64,000 nt of DNA from Chryseobacterium foetidum (GCF_025457425.1 NZ_JAMXIA010000001.1:1426001-1490000), one strand, 5' to 3'; shown: positions 1 through 8,960, counted from the stretch's first letter. Program-made: numbers and translations. Notes: generated by a model not told the origin, from the letters alone.

Positions 1-242
1 TCTTTGGTTCCGTATTTTGTGGGAATGGAATTTTTCTGGTCAAATTCTCCCAGATCGAAAAGATCGTAGGCATCGTAACCAACGGAATTTCCACCGTTTG
101 TGCTTTTGTAAGCCGGAGGAAACCACACGGCACTGATTCCTAATTCTGAAAGATATTCTGCGTTTTTATTGGCTTCGTTCCACAGTTTTCCGTTGCCTTC
201 GGAATACCAATGGAAGTATTGTATCATTGTTGGGTTTGTCAT
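1..242 (-). CDS. Alpha-amylase (GH13), N-terminal part, cut by the window edge
   Basis: Only the first 80 codons are inside the window. The translation begins [13 protein letters not shown] and continues through [13 protein letters not shown] and [14 protein letters not shown]. This is the beta1-alpha1 region of cytoplasmic-type GH13 alpha-amylases, which hydrolyse internal alpha-1,4 links of starch or glycogen. No signal peptide is visible, so a cytoplasmic or maltodextrin-processing role is likely. The catalytic Asp/Glu residues lie outside the window. The start ATG (complement of 240-242) is the first in-frame ATG and gives the usual N-terminus of this group. The family call is fairly secure; substrate preference cannot be judged. 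Confidence 0.82.
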   Translation of the reverse strand, partial: MTNPTMIQYFHWYSEGNGKLWNEANKNAEYLSELGISAVWFPPAYKSTNGGNSVGYDAYDLFDLGEFDQKNSIPTKYGTK

Positions 243-556
243 CTAAAGTTGATTTTGATCAATAAATAGTTTGTTAATTATGGTTTTAAAAATCTTTGTT
301 CTTTGGCCTTGAAGCAAAAGAACCAAAAATTGCCTCCATAAAGCCGGCGAATTTTATTTCAAGACTGGATCTCTCAGCTAAAATCATTAAAAACTTCCTA
401 AAATTTCCAAAACTCGGGCGGAAAGACAAGTTTTATCTTTTAGAGAAAATATTTGCCGCCACTCAAACAGTGGAAATTTTTAACGGAATTTTTTATTGGT
501 TTCTTAACGCTTCGATCTCCTGAGTCAATAAGATTTTCCAACACTTCGAAAAAGAA
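243..556. other. Intergenic stretch without a convincing gene
   Basis: A 75-codon open frame at 296-523 has no recognisable domain and begins with a sequence (FFGLEAKEPKI in translation) that I associate with non-coding repeated sequence in flavobacterial genomes. I treat it as non-coding. No clear terminator or full promoter was found. Confidence 0.4.
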
Positions 557-1654
557 CTAATTTATTCCATCTTGAAATTCCTCAAATGGGATTTTAAGCT
601 GTACAGAAACCTGCTTTTTTTCTTCGGTGTTGAGTTGTGACACAGACAATCCCAATAATCGTACCGCTTTATCATAAGGACGCAGTTCCCAAAGCTTTTT
701 TCCGGTGTTGAAATATTCTTCAACTGATGAATAATATTCTTCTTTTGTGAAACTTCTTGTAAATAATGAGAAATCTTTATACTTGATTTTTAAAGTAAGC
801 GATCTTCCCATGATGTTGTTTTTCTGAAGTCTGCTGTGTAATTCTTCACTCAGACTCTGCAGTTTTTCGTCGATTTGCTGCTGATCAAAAAGGTCTTCAA
901 AAAATGTACGCTCTACCGCCACACTTTTCTGAATCCGGTGAGGCTTCACTTCAGAATTGTGAATTCCCCGCACGACATCGTAATAGTATTTTCCAGACTT
1001 ACCGAAAAGTCTCGTTAAATCTTCTACCGTTCTTTTCTTTAAATCTATTCCTTTATAGATCGCCAGACTGTACATTTTGTTGGCGGTCACTTTTCCGACG
1101 CCGTAGAATTTTTCAACAGGCAGATCTTCCAGAAATTTTTCAACTTTATCGGGATGAATGGTCTTTTGTCCGTTGGGTTTATTGATATCTGAAGCGACTT
1201 TGGCTAAAAATTTATTGATAGAAATTCCTGCAGAAGCCGTAAGACCTGTCTGCTCAAAAATTTTCTGACGGATTTCCTTTGCAATCTGATTGGCAGATTC
1301 TATTTCTTTTTTGTTTTCAGTAACGTCGAGGTAGGCTTCATCCAGAGAAAGTGGCTCTACCAAATCGGTATATTCATAAAATATCTCACGGATTTTTTTT
1401 GAAATTTCCTTGTAACGTGCAAATCTTGGGGGAACAAATATCAAATGTGGACATTTTTCTTTCGCAGTTTTACTGGGCATTGCTGAACGCACGCCATATT
1501 TTCTGGCCTCATAACTCGCCGCGGAAACAACACCACGATGACCGCCTCCCACAGCAACCGGCTGACCTCTGAGTGCAGGATTATCATGTTGCTCCACGGA
1601 AGCATAGAATGCATCCATATCGACATGAATAATTTTGCGGTTGGAAAAGCTCAT
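557..1654 (-). CDS. dinB: DNA polymerase IV (Y-family translesion polymerase)
   Basis: A 365-aa Y-family polymerase that copies past DNA lesions without proofreading. The N-terminus has the metal-binding motif HVDMDAFYASVEQ. The second catalytic motif SLDEAYLDV lies about 90 residues later. The helix-hairpin-helix thumb (FYGVGKVTANKM) and little-finger domain follow. The frame stays open upstream to 1768, but that extension reads through a dispersed repeat, so I chose the ATG at 1654, which gives MSFSNRKIIHVDMDAF and normal family length. A TAATTTTG box lies just upstream of this ATG, but no well-spaced -33 element was found. The gene stands alone and convergence or operon partners are not evident. 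Confidence 0.95.
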   Translation of the reverse strand: MSFSNRKIIHVDMDAFYASVEQHDNPALRGQPVAVGGGHRGVVSAASYEARKYGVRSAMPSKTAKEKCPHLIFVPPRFARYKEISKKIREIFYEYTDLVEPLSLDEAYLDVTENKKEIESANQIAKEIRQKIFEQTGLTASAGISINKFLAKVASDINKPNGQKTIHPDKVEKFLEDLPVEKFYGVGKVTANKMYSLAIYKGIDLKKRTVEDLTRLFGKSGKYYYDVVRGIHNSEVKPHRIQKSVAVERTFFEDLFDQQQIDEKLQSLSEELHSRLQKNNIMGRSLTLKIKYKDFSLFTRSFTKEEYYSSVEEYFNTGKKLWELRPYDKAVRLLGLSVSQLNTEEKKQVSVQLKIPFEEFQDGIN

Positions 1655-1714
1655 CAGTACAAAATTACTGACAATTTTTTGAATTCTGATTTCATTTTCT
1701 GACAGCGAATTGCA

Positions 1715-1806
1715 CGCGCCCCGACCTGAGTGGAGCTCTTTTTGTAAGCGAAGGGCTAAGCAAGGCACAAAAAAGCGGGAACGGAGGGCGGAAATTGGCG
1801 CCCAAA
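1715..1806. repeat. Dispersed repeat, copy 1
   Basis: About 92 bp, beginning near CGCGCCCCGACCTGA and ending near GGCGCCC, with an internal imperfect inverted pair (GAGCTCTTTTTGT / ACAAAAAAGCGGG). A second copy in the same orientation is at 21270-21360. Both lie beside the terminator of a minus-strand gene. I recognise it as a common Chryseobacterium intergenic element but know no formal name. Confidence 0.75.
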
Positions 1807-1840
1807 AAAAATATCCCGATTGTTATAACCGAGATATTTT
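1807..1840 (-). terminator. Probable terminator of the thioredoxin-like lipoprotein gene
   Basis: The arms AAAATATC and GATATTTT flank an inner partly paired GTTATAAC core. On the minus strand the hairpin lies about 20 nt after the stop of the gene at 1862 and runs into a T-rich stretch. Confidence 0.6.
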
Positions 1841-1861
1841 GTTTAAGATAGTAAACGGATT

Positions 1862-2377
1862 TTATTTTGAAAGCCTATCAATCGTTTTCTGAATTTCCGG
1901 ATCTTCGGGAGAAATCGCATAATATTTTGCAATGGCTGACTTCTGATCAATCACTATATATCTCGGAATCCAGTTTAGTTCGATGTAATTATTGAAATCA
2001 TTTTTCCAGCCTGTAGAAAACCAGTAGTTTTCTTTATCTTTCATCGCATGTTTTTCAAGACTTTTATCAAATCCTTCTTTTGATCTTTCGAGTGAGAAGA
2101 AAACAAAATCAATATCGGGATTGCTTTCTTCAAGCTCTTTTGCCTTTGGCATTGCTTTCAGACAGTCTCTGCACCAGCCAGCCCAGAAATCAATCACCAA
2201 AATTTTGCCTTTATGCTGATTTAAAATTTCCTGAACGGTAATTGTTTTACCATTTTCATCCTCCAGTTTCTGTTGTAAAGCTTCCCTGGAAAATTTTGTT
2301 TTAGAAACGTCCGGCGCTTTTTGTGAGCAACCCAACGTGAAAATACTCAACATCATAAAAGTCAGTAACTGCTTCAT
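1862..2377 (-). CDS. TlpA-like thioredoxin-fold lipoprotein
   Basis: A 171-aa protein with a lipoprotein signal peptide (MKQLLTFMMLSIFTLGCSQ; lipobox LGC) and a TlpA/ResA-like thioredoxin domain. The active site is WCRDC in the context FWAGWCRDCLKAMP. It probably acts at the periplasmic face of a membrane in thiol-disulfide exchange, for example keeping apo-cytochrome or other cysteines reduced. The longer frame from 2404 adds nine residues before the signal peptide, so the ATG at 2377 is preferred. It lies downstream of lpxK on the same strand but is separated by a terminator. The exact substrate is unknown. Confidence 0.85.
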   Translation of the reverse strand: MKQLLTFMMLSIFTLGCSQKAPDVSKTKFSREALQQKLEDENGKTITVQEILNQHKGKILVIDFWAGWCRDCLKAMPKAKELEESNPDIDFVFFSLERSKEGFDKSLEKHAMKDKENYWFSTGWKNDFNNYIELNWIPRYIVIDQKSAIAKYYAISPEDPEIQKTIDRLSK

Positions 2378-2483
2378 ATTTATTTTTTTTACAAATCTAA
2401 ACATTGAAAAGTAATTTATATAATGATACAGTGTGATTTAACATAATTTGAAAGATTGAGAAACTCTATTTTGAACAAAACAA

Positions 2484-2507
2484 AATCCGCAACAGCTGCT
2501 GCGGATT
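2484..2507 (-). terminator. Terminator of lpxK
   Basis: AATCCGCA and TGCGGATT form an 8-bp stem with an inner CAGCTG palindrome. On the minus strand the hairpin starts a few nucleotides after the lpxK stop and is followed by TTTGTTTTG. Confidence 0.75.
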
Positions 2508-2512
2508 ACGGT

Positions 2513-3538
2513 TTATTTTTTATTCACGAAATTCATAATCTCCTGATTGAATTCTTCCTTTTTATCGATAACCACATTGATTGGCCAGTAATAAACCAAA
2601 TCTCTCAGATAATCGAAAGTTTTAAGGCGGACGAAATCTTTTTCTGTTGTTAAAATTAATTTGTACTCGCCCAGTTTTTTATATTCTGCGACAATGTTTT
2701 TGATGTCAGCATCCGTAAAATTATGATGGTCTCTGAATTTCAAATGCTTTACACGCTGTGAAAATTTAGCCAAATGATTCAGCAATGGTTTCGGATTGGC
2801 AATTCCTGTAATCAGAAGAATATCGTAATAATTCAGATTGTTATCAGGTAGCATTTTTTCTCTTCCGTACACGTTTTCATCATAACCGATGGAGGAGAAA
2901 AACACTTTTTGTCCACGCTCAGGCCGTATTCTGGAAATGTAATACTGCTTGGTTTCATCCGTCAGTTCATCCGGACATTTGCTTACCATAATGATGTCTG
3001 CACGTTTCACTCCGGCGCGTGATTCTCTCAAATCTCCGGCAGGAAGCAGATAATCTTTAAAATAAGGATCATTAAAATCGGTCATCAGAATATTTAATCC
3101 CGCTTTTATCGCTCTGTGCTGAAACGCATCATCGAGAATTAAAACATCCAGATCCATATCTTCAATCACTTTTTTTGCTCCGGGAACACGTTCTTCAGAA
3201 ACTGCAATGACGAATCTGTTTTTAAATCTTTCAAAAAGCTGCATCGCCTCATCGCCAACCGTTTTGTAGTTGCTTTCGTAGTTTGTAATGCCATAACCTT
3301 TGGTCAGTCTTCCGTAACCTCTGGACAAAACGCCGGTTCGGTATTGCTTGGAAAGTCTTTTCGCCAGATACATGACCATCGGCGATTTTCCGCTTCCGCC
3401 CACAGAAAGATTACCGACGTTGATCACCGGTGTGCGGAATTTCGTAGATTTAAAAATCCCCAGATCATAGAGTGTATTACGCAAACCCGTTACAGCCTTA
3501 TAACCCAGAGAAAAAGGATAGAGATACCATCTTTTCAT
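2513..3538 (-). CDS. lpxK: Tetraacyldisaccharide 4'-kinase
   Basis: A 341-aa kinase that phosphorylates the 4' position of the lipid A disaccharide precursor at the inner face of the cytoplasmic membrane, the sixth step of lipid A synthesis. The P-loop is GNLSVGGSGK at residues 42-51, preceded by the membrane-associated N-terminal helix (WYLYPFSLGYKAVTGLRN) typical of LpxK. The motif VLILDDAFQHR is the family's Walker B-like segment. Length is normal. A TATTTTTG -7-like box (complement of 3546-3553) sits just upstream of the ATG, without a clear -33 partner. The gene shows that the organism makes lipid A. Confidence 0.95.
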   Translation of the reverse strand: MKRWYLYPFSLGYKAVTGLRNTLYDLGIFKSTKFRTPVINVGNLSVGGSGKSPMVMYLAKRLSKQYRTGVLSRGYGRLTKGYGITNYESNYKTVGDEAMQLFERFKNRFVIAVSEERVPGAKKVIEDMDLDVLILDDAFQHRAIKAGLNILMTDFNDPYFKDYLLPAGDLRESRAGVKRADIIMVSKCPDELTDETKQYYISRIRPERGQKVFFSSIGYDENVYGREKMLPDNNLNYYDILLITGIANPKPLLNHLAKFSQRVKHLKFRDHHNFTDADIKNIVAEYKKLGEYKLILTTEKDFVRLKTFDYLRDLVYYWPINVVIDKKEEFNQEIMNFVNKK

Positions 3539-3729
3539 ACGTTGGCAAAAATAAGAATTTTAAAACCTATAAAAGGATGTTTTTAATCAGTTTTCAAAAT
3601 AATCTATAAATTTTTATCATCAAATTAAAGTATTTTTGCAGGATGTTTTAGGAGGAAGGTAAATGCAGATTATTTAGAATAAATGATTCTTAATTTGAAT
3701 TTATTTCAAAATTAAATTTAAAAATTGCT

Positions 3730-4464
3730 TTGAGATATTTTATTGAATTTTCATACAACGGAAAAAATTATTTTGGTTACCAGATTCAGCCAAAAGATAT
3801 TTCTGTGCAGGAAGAACTGGAAAAAGCACTCTCCACGATTTTGAGGGAAGAAATTAAAACTACGGGAGCCGGCCGCACCGATACCGGAGTTCACGCAAAA
3901 AAAATGTTTGCCCATTTTGAAACCGGGCAGATTTTAAGTGACCAGCTTTCTCACAAACTCAACAGTTTTCTTCCAGCAGATATTTCAATTAAAAGAATTT
4001 TTAAAGTTAAAGATGATTTCCATGCCCGTTTTGATGCGACTTTCAGAACTTATGAATATTATATTTCTTTGGAAAAAAATCCTTTCACACAAAATTCTGC
4101 GTGGCAACTTTGGAGAAGAAATATTGATGTCGATAAAATGAATGAAGCCTGCAAAATCCTTTTTGAATACGAAGATTTTACCAGTTTTGCCAAACTCCAC
4201 ACCGACAACAAAACCAATCTCTGCAAAATCTACAAAGCGGAATGGGAACAGAACGGAACGGAACTGAAATTTACTGTTTCCGCCAACCGTTTTCTCAGAA
4301 ATATGGTGAGAGCCATTGTAGGAACGATGATTGAAGTGGGTGCCGGAAAAATACAGCCTGAAGATGTACGGAAAGTCATCGAAAACAAAAACCGAAATTC
4401 TGCCGGAACTTCTGCACCTGCGCACGGACTGTATCTGGTGGATGTGGGGTATGAGTTTGAGTGA
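3730..4464 (+). CDS. truA: tRNA pseudouridine(38-40) synthase
   Basis: A 244-aa enzyme that isomerises U38, U39 and U40 in the anticodon arm of tRNAs. The catalytic aspartate is D51 within GAGRTDTGVHA. The C-terminal RNFLRNMVR-type motif appears as RFLRNMVRAIVGT. The start is TTG at 3730, giving the canonical N-terminus MRYFIEFSYNG; no in-frame ATG is closer. An upstream TATTTTTG box (3631-3638) could be the -7 element, with a leader of about 90 nt. It is divergent from lpxK. Confidence 0.95.
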   Translation: MRYFIEFSYNGKNYFGYQIQPKDISVQEELEKALSTILREEIKTTGAGRTDTGVHAKKMFAHFETGQILSDQLSHKLNSFLPADISIKRIFKVKDDFHARFDATFRTYEYYISLEKNPFTQNSAWQLWRRNIDVDKMNEACKILFEYEDFTSFAKLHTDNKTNLCKIYKAEWEQNGTELKFTVSANRFLRNMVRAIVGTMIEVGAGKIQPEDVRKVIENKNRNSAGTSAPAHGLYLVDVGYEFE

Positions 4465-4469
4465 TGGAG

Positions 4470-4501
4470 TGGTTTAGTGGTTTAGTGGTTTAGTGGTTTA
4501 G
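4470..4501. repeat. Four perfect tandem copies of TGGTTTAG
   Basis: The 8-bp unit TGGTTTAG occurs four times without change directly after the truA stop codon (4464). This is a simple-sequence tract likely to vary in copy number by slippage; no function is visible. Confidence 0.9.
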
Positions 4502-4709
4502 AAATTTACTGGATTTCTAAATATTATGGTGAGGTTTTTTTTAAAATTTGCCGCTTTTTTGTGGAGTTAAAGATTTGAACTGTTTTTTAATTTACAGTAC
4601 AATTAGAAATATTCTATTGAATAATAATGATTGAATAAAGACTGTAAAATTTTAAAGCCGTAAATTTGCAGAGAATTTTTCAAAACAATTCTTTACGTCA
4701 ATTCTATAA

Positions 4710-6461
4710 ATGAAAAAACAAGATACCTGGGCAATTGTAAAAAGGCTTTTCTTCATCGGTATGAAGTTTCGCACCTGGTTTATTTTTACCCTGATTATTT
4801 CTATCATACTGTCTATCGTTTCTACTTACAGGCCTTATCTCACAATGCAGATTGTAGATAATGATATCACGAAACTGAAAGACAAAGCGCTGATGATGAA
4901 GCATATTTATGGCCTGGTCGGATTGGTTTTTGCGGAAACGATTTTAAATTTCTTTTTGGTTTATTTTTCCAATTATATTTCGCAGAATGTCATCAGAGAC
5001 ATTCGTGAAAGGCTTTATAACAAACTGATTTATTTCAGAACCGCTTTTTTTGATAAGACACCGATCGGTCAGCTCGTAACGCGTGCTGTGGGCGATGTTG
5101 AAACGATTGCTACGGTCTACACAGATGGTTTTTTAATGGTTTTCGGGGATGTTTTAAGAATTATTTTCGTCCTGTTTATGATGTTTCAGGTGGATGTGCA
5201 TTTGAGCTACATTTCTCTGGCGATTTTACCTTTGATGGTCGTTATCACGCGATTTTTCCAGAAAAAACTTAAAAAAGCTTTTGGGGATGAAAGATCATGG
5301 ACTTCAAATCAAAACTCATTTGTTCAGGAAAGACTTGCAGGAATGCCAATCATTCAGGTTTTCAACAGACAGCAGGCTGAATTTAAAAAGTTTGACGACA
5401 TCAATATTACCTTGAAAAGTGCATTACTGAGAACGGTATTCATTTTCTCCCTGTTTTTTCCTGTAGTTGAATTGATTTCTTCACTATTCATCGGATTTGT
5501 GCTTTTTTATGGAGGTTACATTACAATTAGTGCCGGTGTAGTAATAGCATTTATACAGTTTATTTCAATGTTGATCCGTCCGTTGAGACAGATTGCGGAT
5601 CGATTTAATAATATCCAAAGAGGAATTGTAGGTGCCGAGAGAGTTTTGGGAATTATGGACGAAGATTATGCGATGCCCAACGACGGTAAAGTTTCCAAAG
5701 ATCATTTTGAAGGAAAAATTGAATTTAAAGATGTCCGTTTTGCCTATGACGACAAGCAGGAAGTTTTAAAGGGGATTGATTTTAAGGTAAATCCAGGAGA
5801 AACCGTAGCGATTGTAGGAGCAACAGGTGCAGGGAAATCTACGATTATCAGTTTAATTACAAGATTGTATGATATTAATTCAGGTGAAATTTTCATTGAT
5901 GATGTGGAACTGAAAGATTACGAACTGTACAATCTTAGAAGTCACATAGGTGTTGTTTTGCAGGATGTTTTCCTGTTCCACGGAAGTATTTTTGAGAATC
6001 TTTCGTTTGGTGACGAAAACGTGACTTTAGAGAAAATAAAAGCCGGCGCAAAGGAAATTGAGGTTGACGACTTTATCGAAAGTCTTCCTGGAGGATATGA
6101 ATATGTGGTGAGCGAAAGAGGCTCCTCTATTTCACTTGGACAAAGACAGTTGCTTTCGTTTCTGAGAGCTTATTTATCAGATCCAAAAATTTTAATTTTG
6201 GATGAAGCAACCTCATCAATCGATCATGAAAGTGAAAAACTGATTCAGAGAGCGACCGAAAAAATTACCAAAAACCGAACATCGATCATTATTGCCCATC
6301 GACTTTCCACGATTGAAAAAGCCGATAAAATCATTGTGATGGAGCACGGAAAAATTGTTGAAGAAGGTAAACATCTTGAGCTACTTGATAAAAATGGCTA
6401 CTACTCTACTTTGTACAAAGCACAACTCAGACATGAATTAGAAATTGATGAAAAACTGTAA
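4710..6461 (+). CDS. ABC exporter, fused transmembrane and ATPase domains (MsbA/MDR-like)
   Basis: A 583-aa half-transporter of the type I ABC exporter fold. Residues 1 to about 310 form the six-helix membrane domain (RTWFIFTLIISIIL and later segments). The nucleotide-binding domain follows, with Walker A GATGAGKST near residue 368, signature ISLGQRQ, Walker B ILILDEATSS near 493 and the H-loop AHRLS near 529. It probably works as a homodimer or with a partner in the inner membrane, exporting lipids or drugs. The substrate cannot be assigned from sequence. It does not sit next to lipid A genes apart from lpxK 1.2 kb away, so an MsbA role is only one possibility. Confidence 0.9.
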   Translation: MKKQDTWAIVKRLFFIGMKFRTWFIFTLIISIILSIVSTYRPYLTMQIVDNDITKLKDKALMMKHIYGLVGLVFAETILNFFLVYFSNYISQNVIRDIRERLYNKLIYFRTAFFDKTPIGQLVTRAVGDVETIATVYTDGFLMVFGDVLRIIFVLFMMFQVDVHLSYISLAILPLMVVITRFFQKKLKKAFGDERSWTSNQNSFVQERLAGMPIIQVFNRQQAEFKKFDDINITLKSALLRTVFIFSLFFPVVELISSLFIGFVLFYGGYITISAGVVIAFIQFISMLIRPLRQIADRFNNIQRGIVGAERVLGIMDEDYAMPNDGKVSKDHFEGKIEFKDVRFAYDDKQEVLKGIDFKVNPGETVAIVGATGAGKSTIISLITRLYDINSGEIFIDDVELKDYELYNLRSHIGVVLQDVFLFHGSIFENLSFGDENVTLEKIKAGAKEIEVDDFIESLPGGYEYVVSERGSSISLGQRQLLSFLRAYLSDPKILILDEATSSIDHESEKLIQRATEKITKNRTSIIIAHRLSTIEKADKIIVMEHGKIVEEGKHLELLDKNGYYSTLYKAQLRHELEIDEKL

Positions 6462-6937
6462 TACTTGAAAAATATCTGCATCATTTTTTCATATTTTTTT
6501 ATTTTTTGCATCCTTCCGCGTATTAATTAGCTTAAATAACGTCAAGATCTTAGGAAAGATCTCCGTTTTACCATAGTTTAAAGGATTTTTAATACCACAA
6601 AACTCATAAAGTTTAAATCTTTTAAAATTTTTTTTCTGCTTGATTTTGACAATGCCCAGCTCGCCTTACTTAAATGATTCATTCAGAATCATTTGTGCAA
6701 AGTCTCATCAATTCAACACTTGTTAACATTCAGTTAATATTAAATTCACTTTTGATTAATAACTATTCACTTAGGTATAGTTTTTGTAATTGAGTTAAAA
6801 TTTAAATTTTAGACCCAACCCTATGGTTAATTGAAAACAAATTGCTATATTTATTAAAAATTTAGCAAATCGTTGAATTTACAAGGGGCTAAAACTAAAA
6901 TTACTGACAAATTTTTAACTTAATACAAAATATAAAG
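6462..6937. other. 476-nt intergenic region with one clear hairpin
   Basis: No gene is evident. A perfect 9-bp hairpin (AAATGATTC, loop ATTCA, GAATCATTT) lies at 6672-6694, and a weaker one (AGATCTT...AAGATCT) near 6545-6565. Neither is followed by a long T-run, so they are not convincing terminators. The promoter of the downstream 70-aa gene is not obvious. Confidence 0.5.
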
Positions 6938-7150
6938 ATGAATAATATTCAAGACGAATTTCTAGTCTTAAAAGAAGAATTGAAAAAACTGAACATTGAT
7001 GTAGAGAAAATTGTAAAAGTAGGGAACGGCAGCATGGATTTTCATGAAGTTTTCTACAAATCTCCAAGATACGAGGAGGTAAAAACCGTGTACGTACAGC
7101 GTCACAATCTTGACCATCTGATAGAGAAATTCAAGGAGGTTTATCCTTAA
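6938..7150 (+). CDS. Small hypothetical protein (70 aa)
   Basis: A 70-aa protein beginning MNNIQDEFLVLKEELKKLN, with a charged amphipathic N-terminal helix and a C-terminal helix rich in Lys/Glu. No signal peptide, membrane segment or known domain is visible. It is followed 5 nt later by a strong terminator, and the coding frame is clean with a normal ATG start, which supports a real monocistronic gene. The function is not recognised. Confidence 0.65.
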   Translation: MNNIQDEFLVLKEELKKLNIDVEKIVKVGNGSMDFHEVFYKSPRYEEVKTVYVQRHNLDHLIEKFKEVYP

Positions 7151-7155
7151 ACATA

Positions 7156-7191
7156 AAAAGCGTCGCATTTCAATTGAACTGCGACGCTTTT
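7156..7191. terminator. Bidirectional terminator
   Basis: A perfect 12-bp stem (AAAAGCGTCGCA / TGCGACGCTTTT) with a 12-nt loop, A-rich on the left and T-rich on the right. It lies between the convergent genes ending at 7150 (+) and 7208 (-) and can serve both. Confidence 0.9.
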
Positions 7192-7207
7192 GTTTATGTA
7201 TTCACTA

Positions 7208-7732
7208 TCAGAAATTCCCGAACAGATATCGGTTAGGATAATTTAATTTTTCACTCTTCCGGTTTCCGTTGATAATTAAATGAACGATATTAATTTGGTC
7301 ATCAAAATAGTTGTACAGAAAACTGACAGCGGCTTCCACTTTTTTTGGTTTTTCAACAGGTTCAGTTTCCAGATAGACATTTACCGACTCATGATCTTCT
7401 TCATAGCCAACGTAATTTATCTTTAAAAATTTTCCGTCGGATTTCAGTTTTAAATATTCTGCACTGTAATTTTTTAAAGCTTCATCCAATTGAACTTTAA
7501 ATTTGGGATCATTAAAATGAAAAGGCTTCCCATATTTTTTTCCTAAAGCATTCTCCAGATCATCCATAAAAAACCTTCCGGTAATCTCAAAGGTCTTTGA
7601 TGTTTTATTGTGATTGATTTCTACAGAACCTACGTGATAAGGGTGCCTAAAAGAGGTAAGAACCAAGGCAAAAGAGCCAAGAAGCAAGTAAAATGCAACA
7701 GACAGCAGCGATTTGAAGAGTTTTTTTTTCAT
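7208..7732 (-). CDS. DUF6702 family exported protein
   Basis: A 174-aa protein with an N-terminal signal or anchor segment (SLLSVAFYLLLGSFALVLTSF) followed by FRHPYHVGSVEINHN. This matches the flavobacterial DUF6702 family, proteins of unknown function usually found with HupE/UreJ and an M1 peptidase. Both of those are nearby here (8322 and 8961), but on the opposite strand and separated by a toxin-antitoxin pair. Its start overlaps the toxin stop by 4 bp (ATGA arrangement), so it is probably co-transcribed with the toxin-antitoxin genes. The family call rests on recognition of the HPYHVG region. Confidence 0.75.
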   Translation of the reverse strand: MKKKLFKSLLSVAFYLLLGSFALVLTSFRHPYHVGSVEINHNKTSKTFEITGRFFMDDLENALGKKYGKPFHFNDPKFKVQLDEALKNYSAEYLKLKSDGKFLKINYVGYEEDHESVNVYLETEPVEKPKKVEAAVSFLYNYFDDQINIVHLIINGNRKSEKLNYPNRYLFGNF

Positions 7733-8031
7733 TGAAGAAGTTCTAAAATTTTTTGTGGGTCTTGTCGCATATCAAAAAAGAGAAGGATCGTGATTAGATT
7801 ATCGTTTTCTTTGCGAAAAAACATTCTAACGTGCTTCTTACCAATCAAAGCACTTTTTGTTTTATAAACAGAATTCTGAAAACGATTGTAATTACCATTT
7901 TCAAGATTATTGATAACTCCCCTAACGTCTTTTAAAAAATCAGATACTTCTCGATTTGTCCAAACCCGTTTGAGAAATATAATATTCTCGGAAAGTGTCT
8001 GCATGGCTATTTTTGAGAATCTAACTTCCAT
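7729..8031 (-). CDS. RelE/ParE-superfamily toxin
   Basis: A 100-aa basic protein with the RelE/ParE pattern: helix 1 (FSKIAMQTLSENIIFLKRVW), a second helix (EVSDFLKDVRGVINNL) and a beta-sheet end with HVRMFFRKENDNLITILLFFD. RelE members cut ribosome-bound mRNA, whereas ParE members poison gyrase; the sequence does not settle which. The start overlaps the upstream antitoxin gene by 25 nt, typical of translationally coupled toxin-antitoxin pairs, and the stop overlaps the DUF6702 gene by 4 bp. Confidence 0.75.
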   Translation of the reverse strand: MEVRFSKIAMQTLSENIIFLKRVWTNREVSDFLKDVRGVINNLENGNYNRFQNSVYKTKSALIGKKHVRMFFRKENDNLITILLFFDMRQDPQKILELLQ

Positions 8032-8255
8032 ACTTCTTCATCAAGAAATTGATCAAATTCTTTTTTAGAAATCATATCTTCTTCATTTAAAGTTTCACCA
8101 TACTTTTCTATAGCTTCAAAAACATGAATCGGCAATCCTTCTATTGTTTCGTATTCATTTTCAACAGACACAGATTTCACGCCTTTTATTTTCTCTAAAA
8201 GCTGTTTTATAAATGCAAAATCTTCCTTATTTTCTAATTCTATATTGACAATCAT
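8007..8255 (-). CDS. Antitoxin partner of the RelE/ParE-like toxin
   Basis: An 82-aa acidic protein placed immediately upstream of, and overlapping, the toxin gene. Its C-terminal segment (ISKKEFDQFLDEEVWKL) resembles the toxin-wrapping helix of many antitoxins. The N-terminal part (IVNIELENKEDFAFIKQLLEKIKGV) is a beta-alpha unit without an evident ribbon-helix-helix motif. A TAACTTTG -7-like box (complement of 8272-8279) lies upstream. The role is inferred mainly from gene order and size. Confidence 0.68.
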   Translation of the reverse strand: MIVNIELENKEDFAFIKQLLEKIKGVKSVSVENEYETIEGLPIHVFEAIEKYGETLNEEDMISKKEFDQFLDEEVWKLDSQK

Positions 8256-8321
8256 GACGCTGAAATTTAGACAAAGTTAAAATAATTTCCGTATAATCGC
8301 TTTTTTAAAAACGAAACTGAA

Positions 8322-8900
8322 ATGCAGGATTTTTTATTCTATCTCAATCTCGGCTGGGAACACATTATTTCATTGGATGCACTTGACCATCAATTATTTG
8401 TCTTAGCTTTAATCGCAATCTATTCGTATTCCGACTGGAAAAAAATACTGGTTCTGATAACCGCATTCACCATCGGACATTCGGTTACTTTGGCACTCAG
8501 TATTTTAGACATTGTGAGATTGCCATCAGACTGGGTGGAATTTCTGATCCCTTTAACCATTGTTTTGACGGCTTTGGGAAATATTTTAATGAAAAATAAA
8601 AAACAGTCAGGAAATAAAACCAACTATTATTTAGCCTTATTTTTTGGTCTGATTCACGGTTTGGGGTTTGCCAACACAGCCCGTGTGATGATTGCCAAAA
8701 GCCAGAGCATTGCTGTACCTCTTTTCGGCTTTAATGTTGGACTGGAGTTGGGTCAGATCGTGATTGTCGCAGGAATTTTAGTTCTTCTTTTTATACTTTT
8801 AAACCTATTTAAAGTCAACAAAAAAGACTGGATTCTCTTTGTTTCATCAGGTGTTTTTGCACTTTCCCTTAAAATGACTCTGGAAAGACTTCCTTTCTGA
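8322..8900 (+). CDS. HupE/UreJ family membrane protein
   Basis: A 192-aa polytopic membrane protein with the family marks GWEHIISLDALDHQLF at the N-terminus, TIGHSVTLALS in the middle and GLIHGLGFA later, and about six hydrophobic segments. HupE/UreJ proteins are implicated in nickel or other metal transport, but in Flavobacteriia without hydrogenase or urease their role is unclear. It is 60 nt upstream of an M1 peptidase gene on the same strand and probably co-transcribed with it. Confidence 0.85.
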   Translation: MQDFLFYLNLGWEHIISLDALDHQLFVLALIAIYSYSDWKKILVLITAFTIGHSVTLALSILDIVRLPSDWVEFLIPLTIVLTALGNILMKNKKQSGNKTNYYLALFFGLIHGLGFANTARVMIAKSQSIAVPLFGFNVGLELGQIVIVAGILVLLFILLNLFKVNKKDWILFVSSGVFALSLKMTLERLPF

Positions 8901-8960
8901 TCGATTTTATTTAATTTACAATTACTTATCATTATATTTACAATTCTTAAACTGTTGATA

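Noticed and set aside
296..523. 75-codon open frame
   Set aside because: No domain, and the sequence resembles recurrent non-coding flavobacterial intergenic DNA; no promoter supports it.
1655..1768. N-terminal extension of dinB
   Set aside because: It reads through a dispersed repeat; the ATG at 1654 gives the standard DinB N-terminus.
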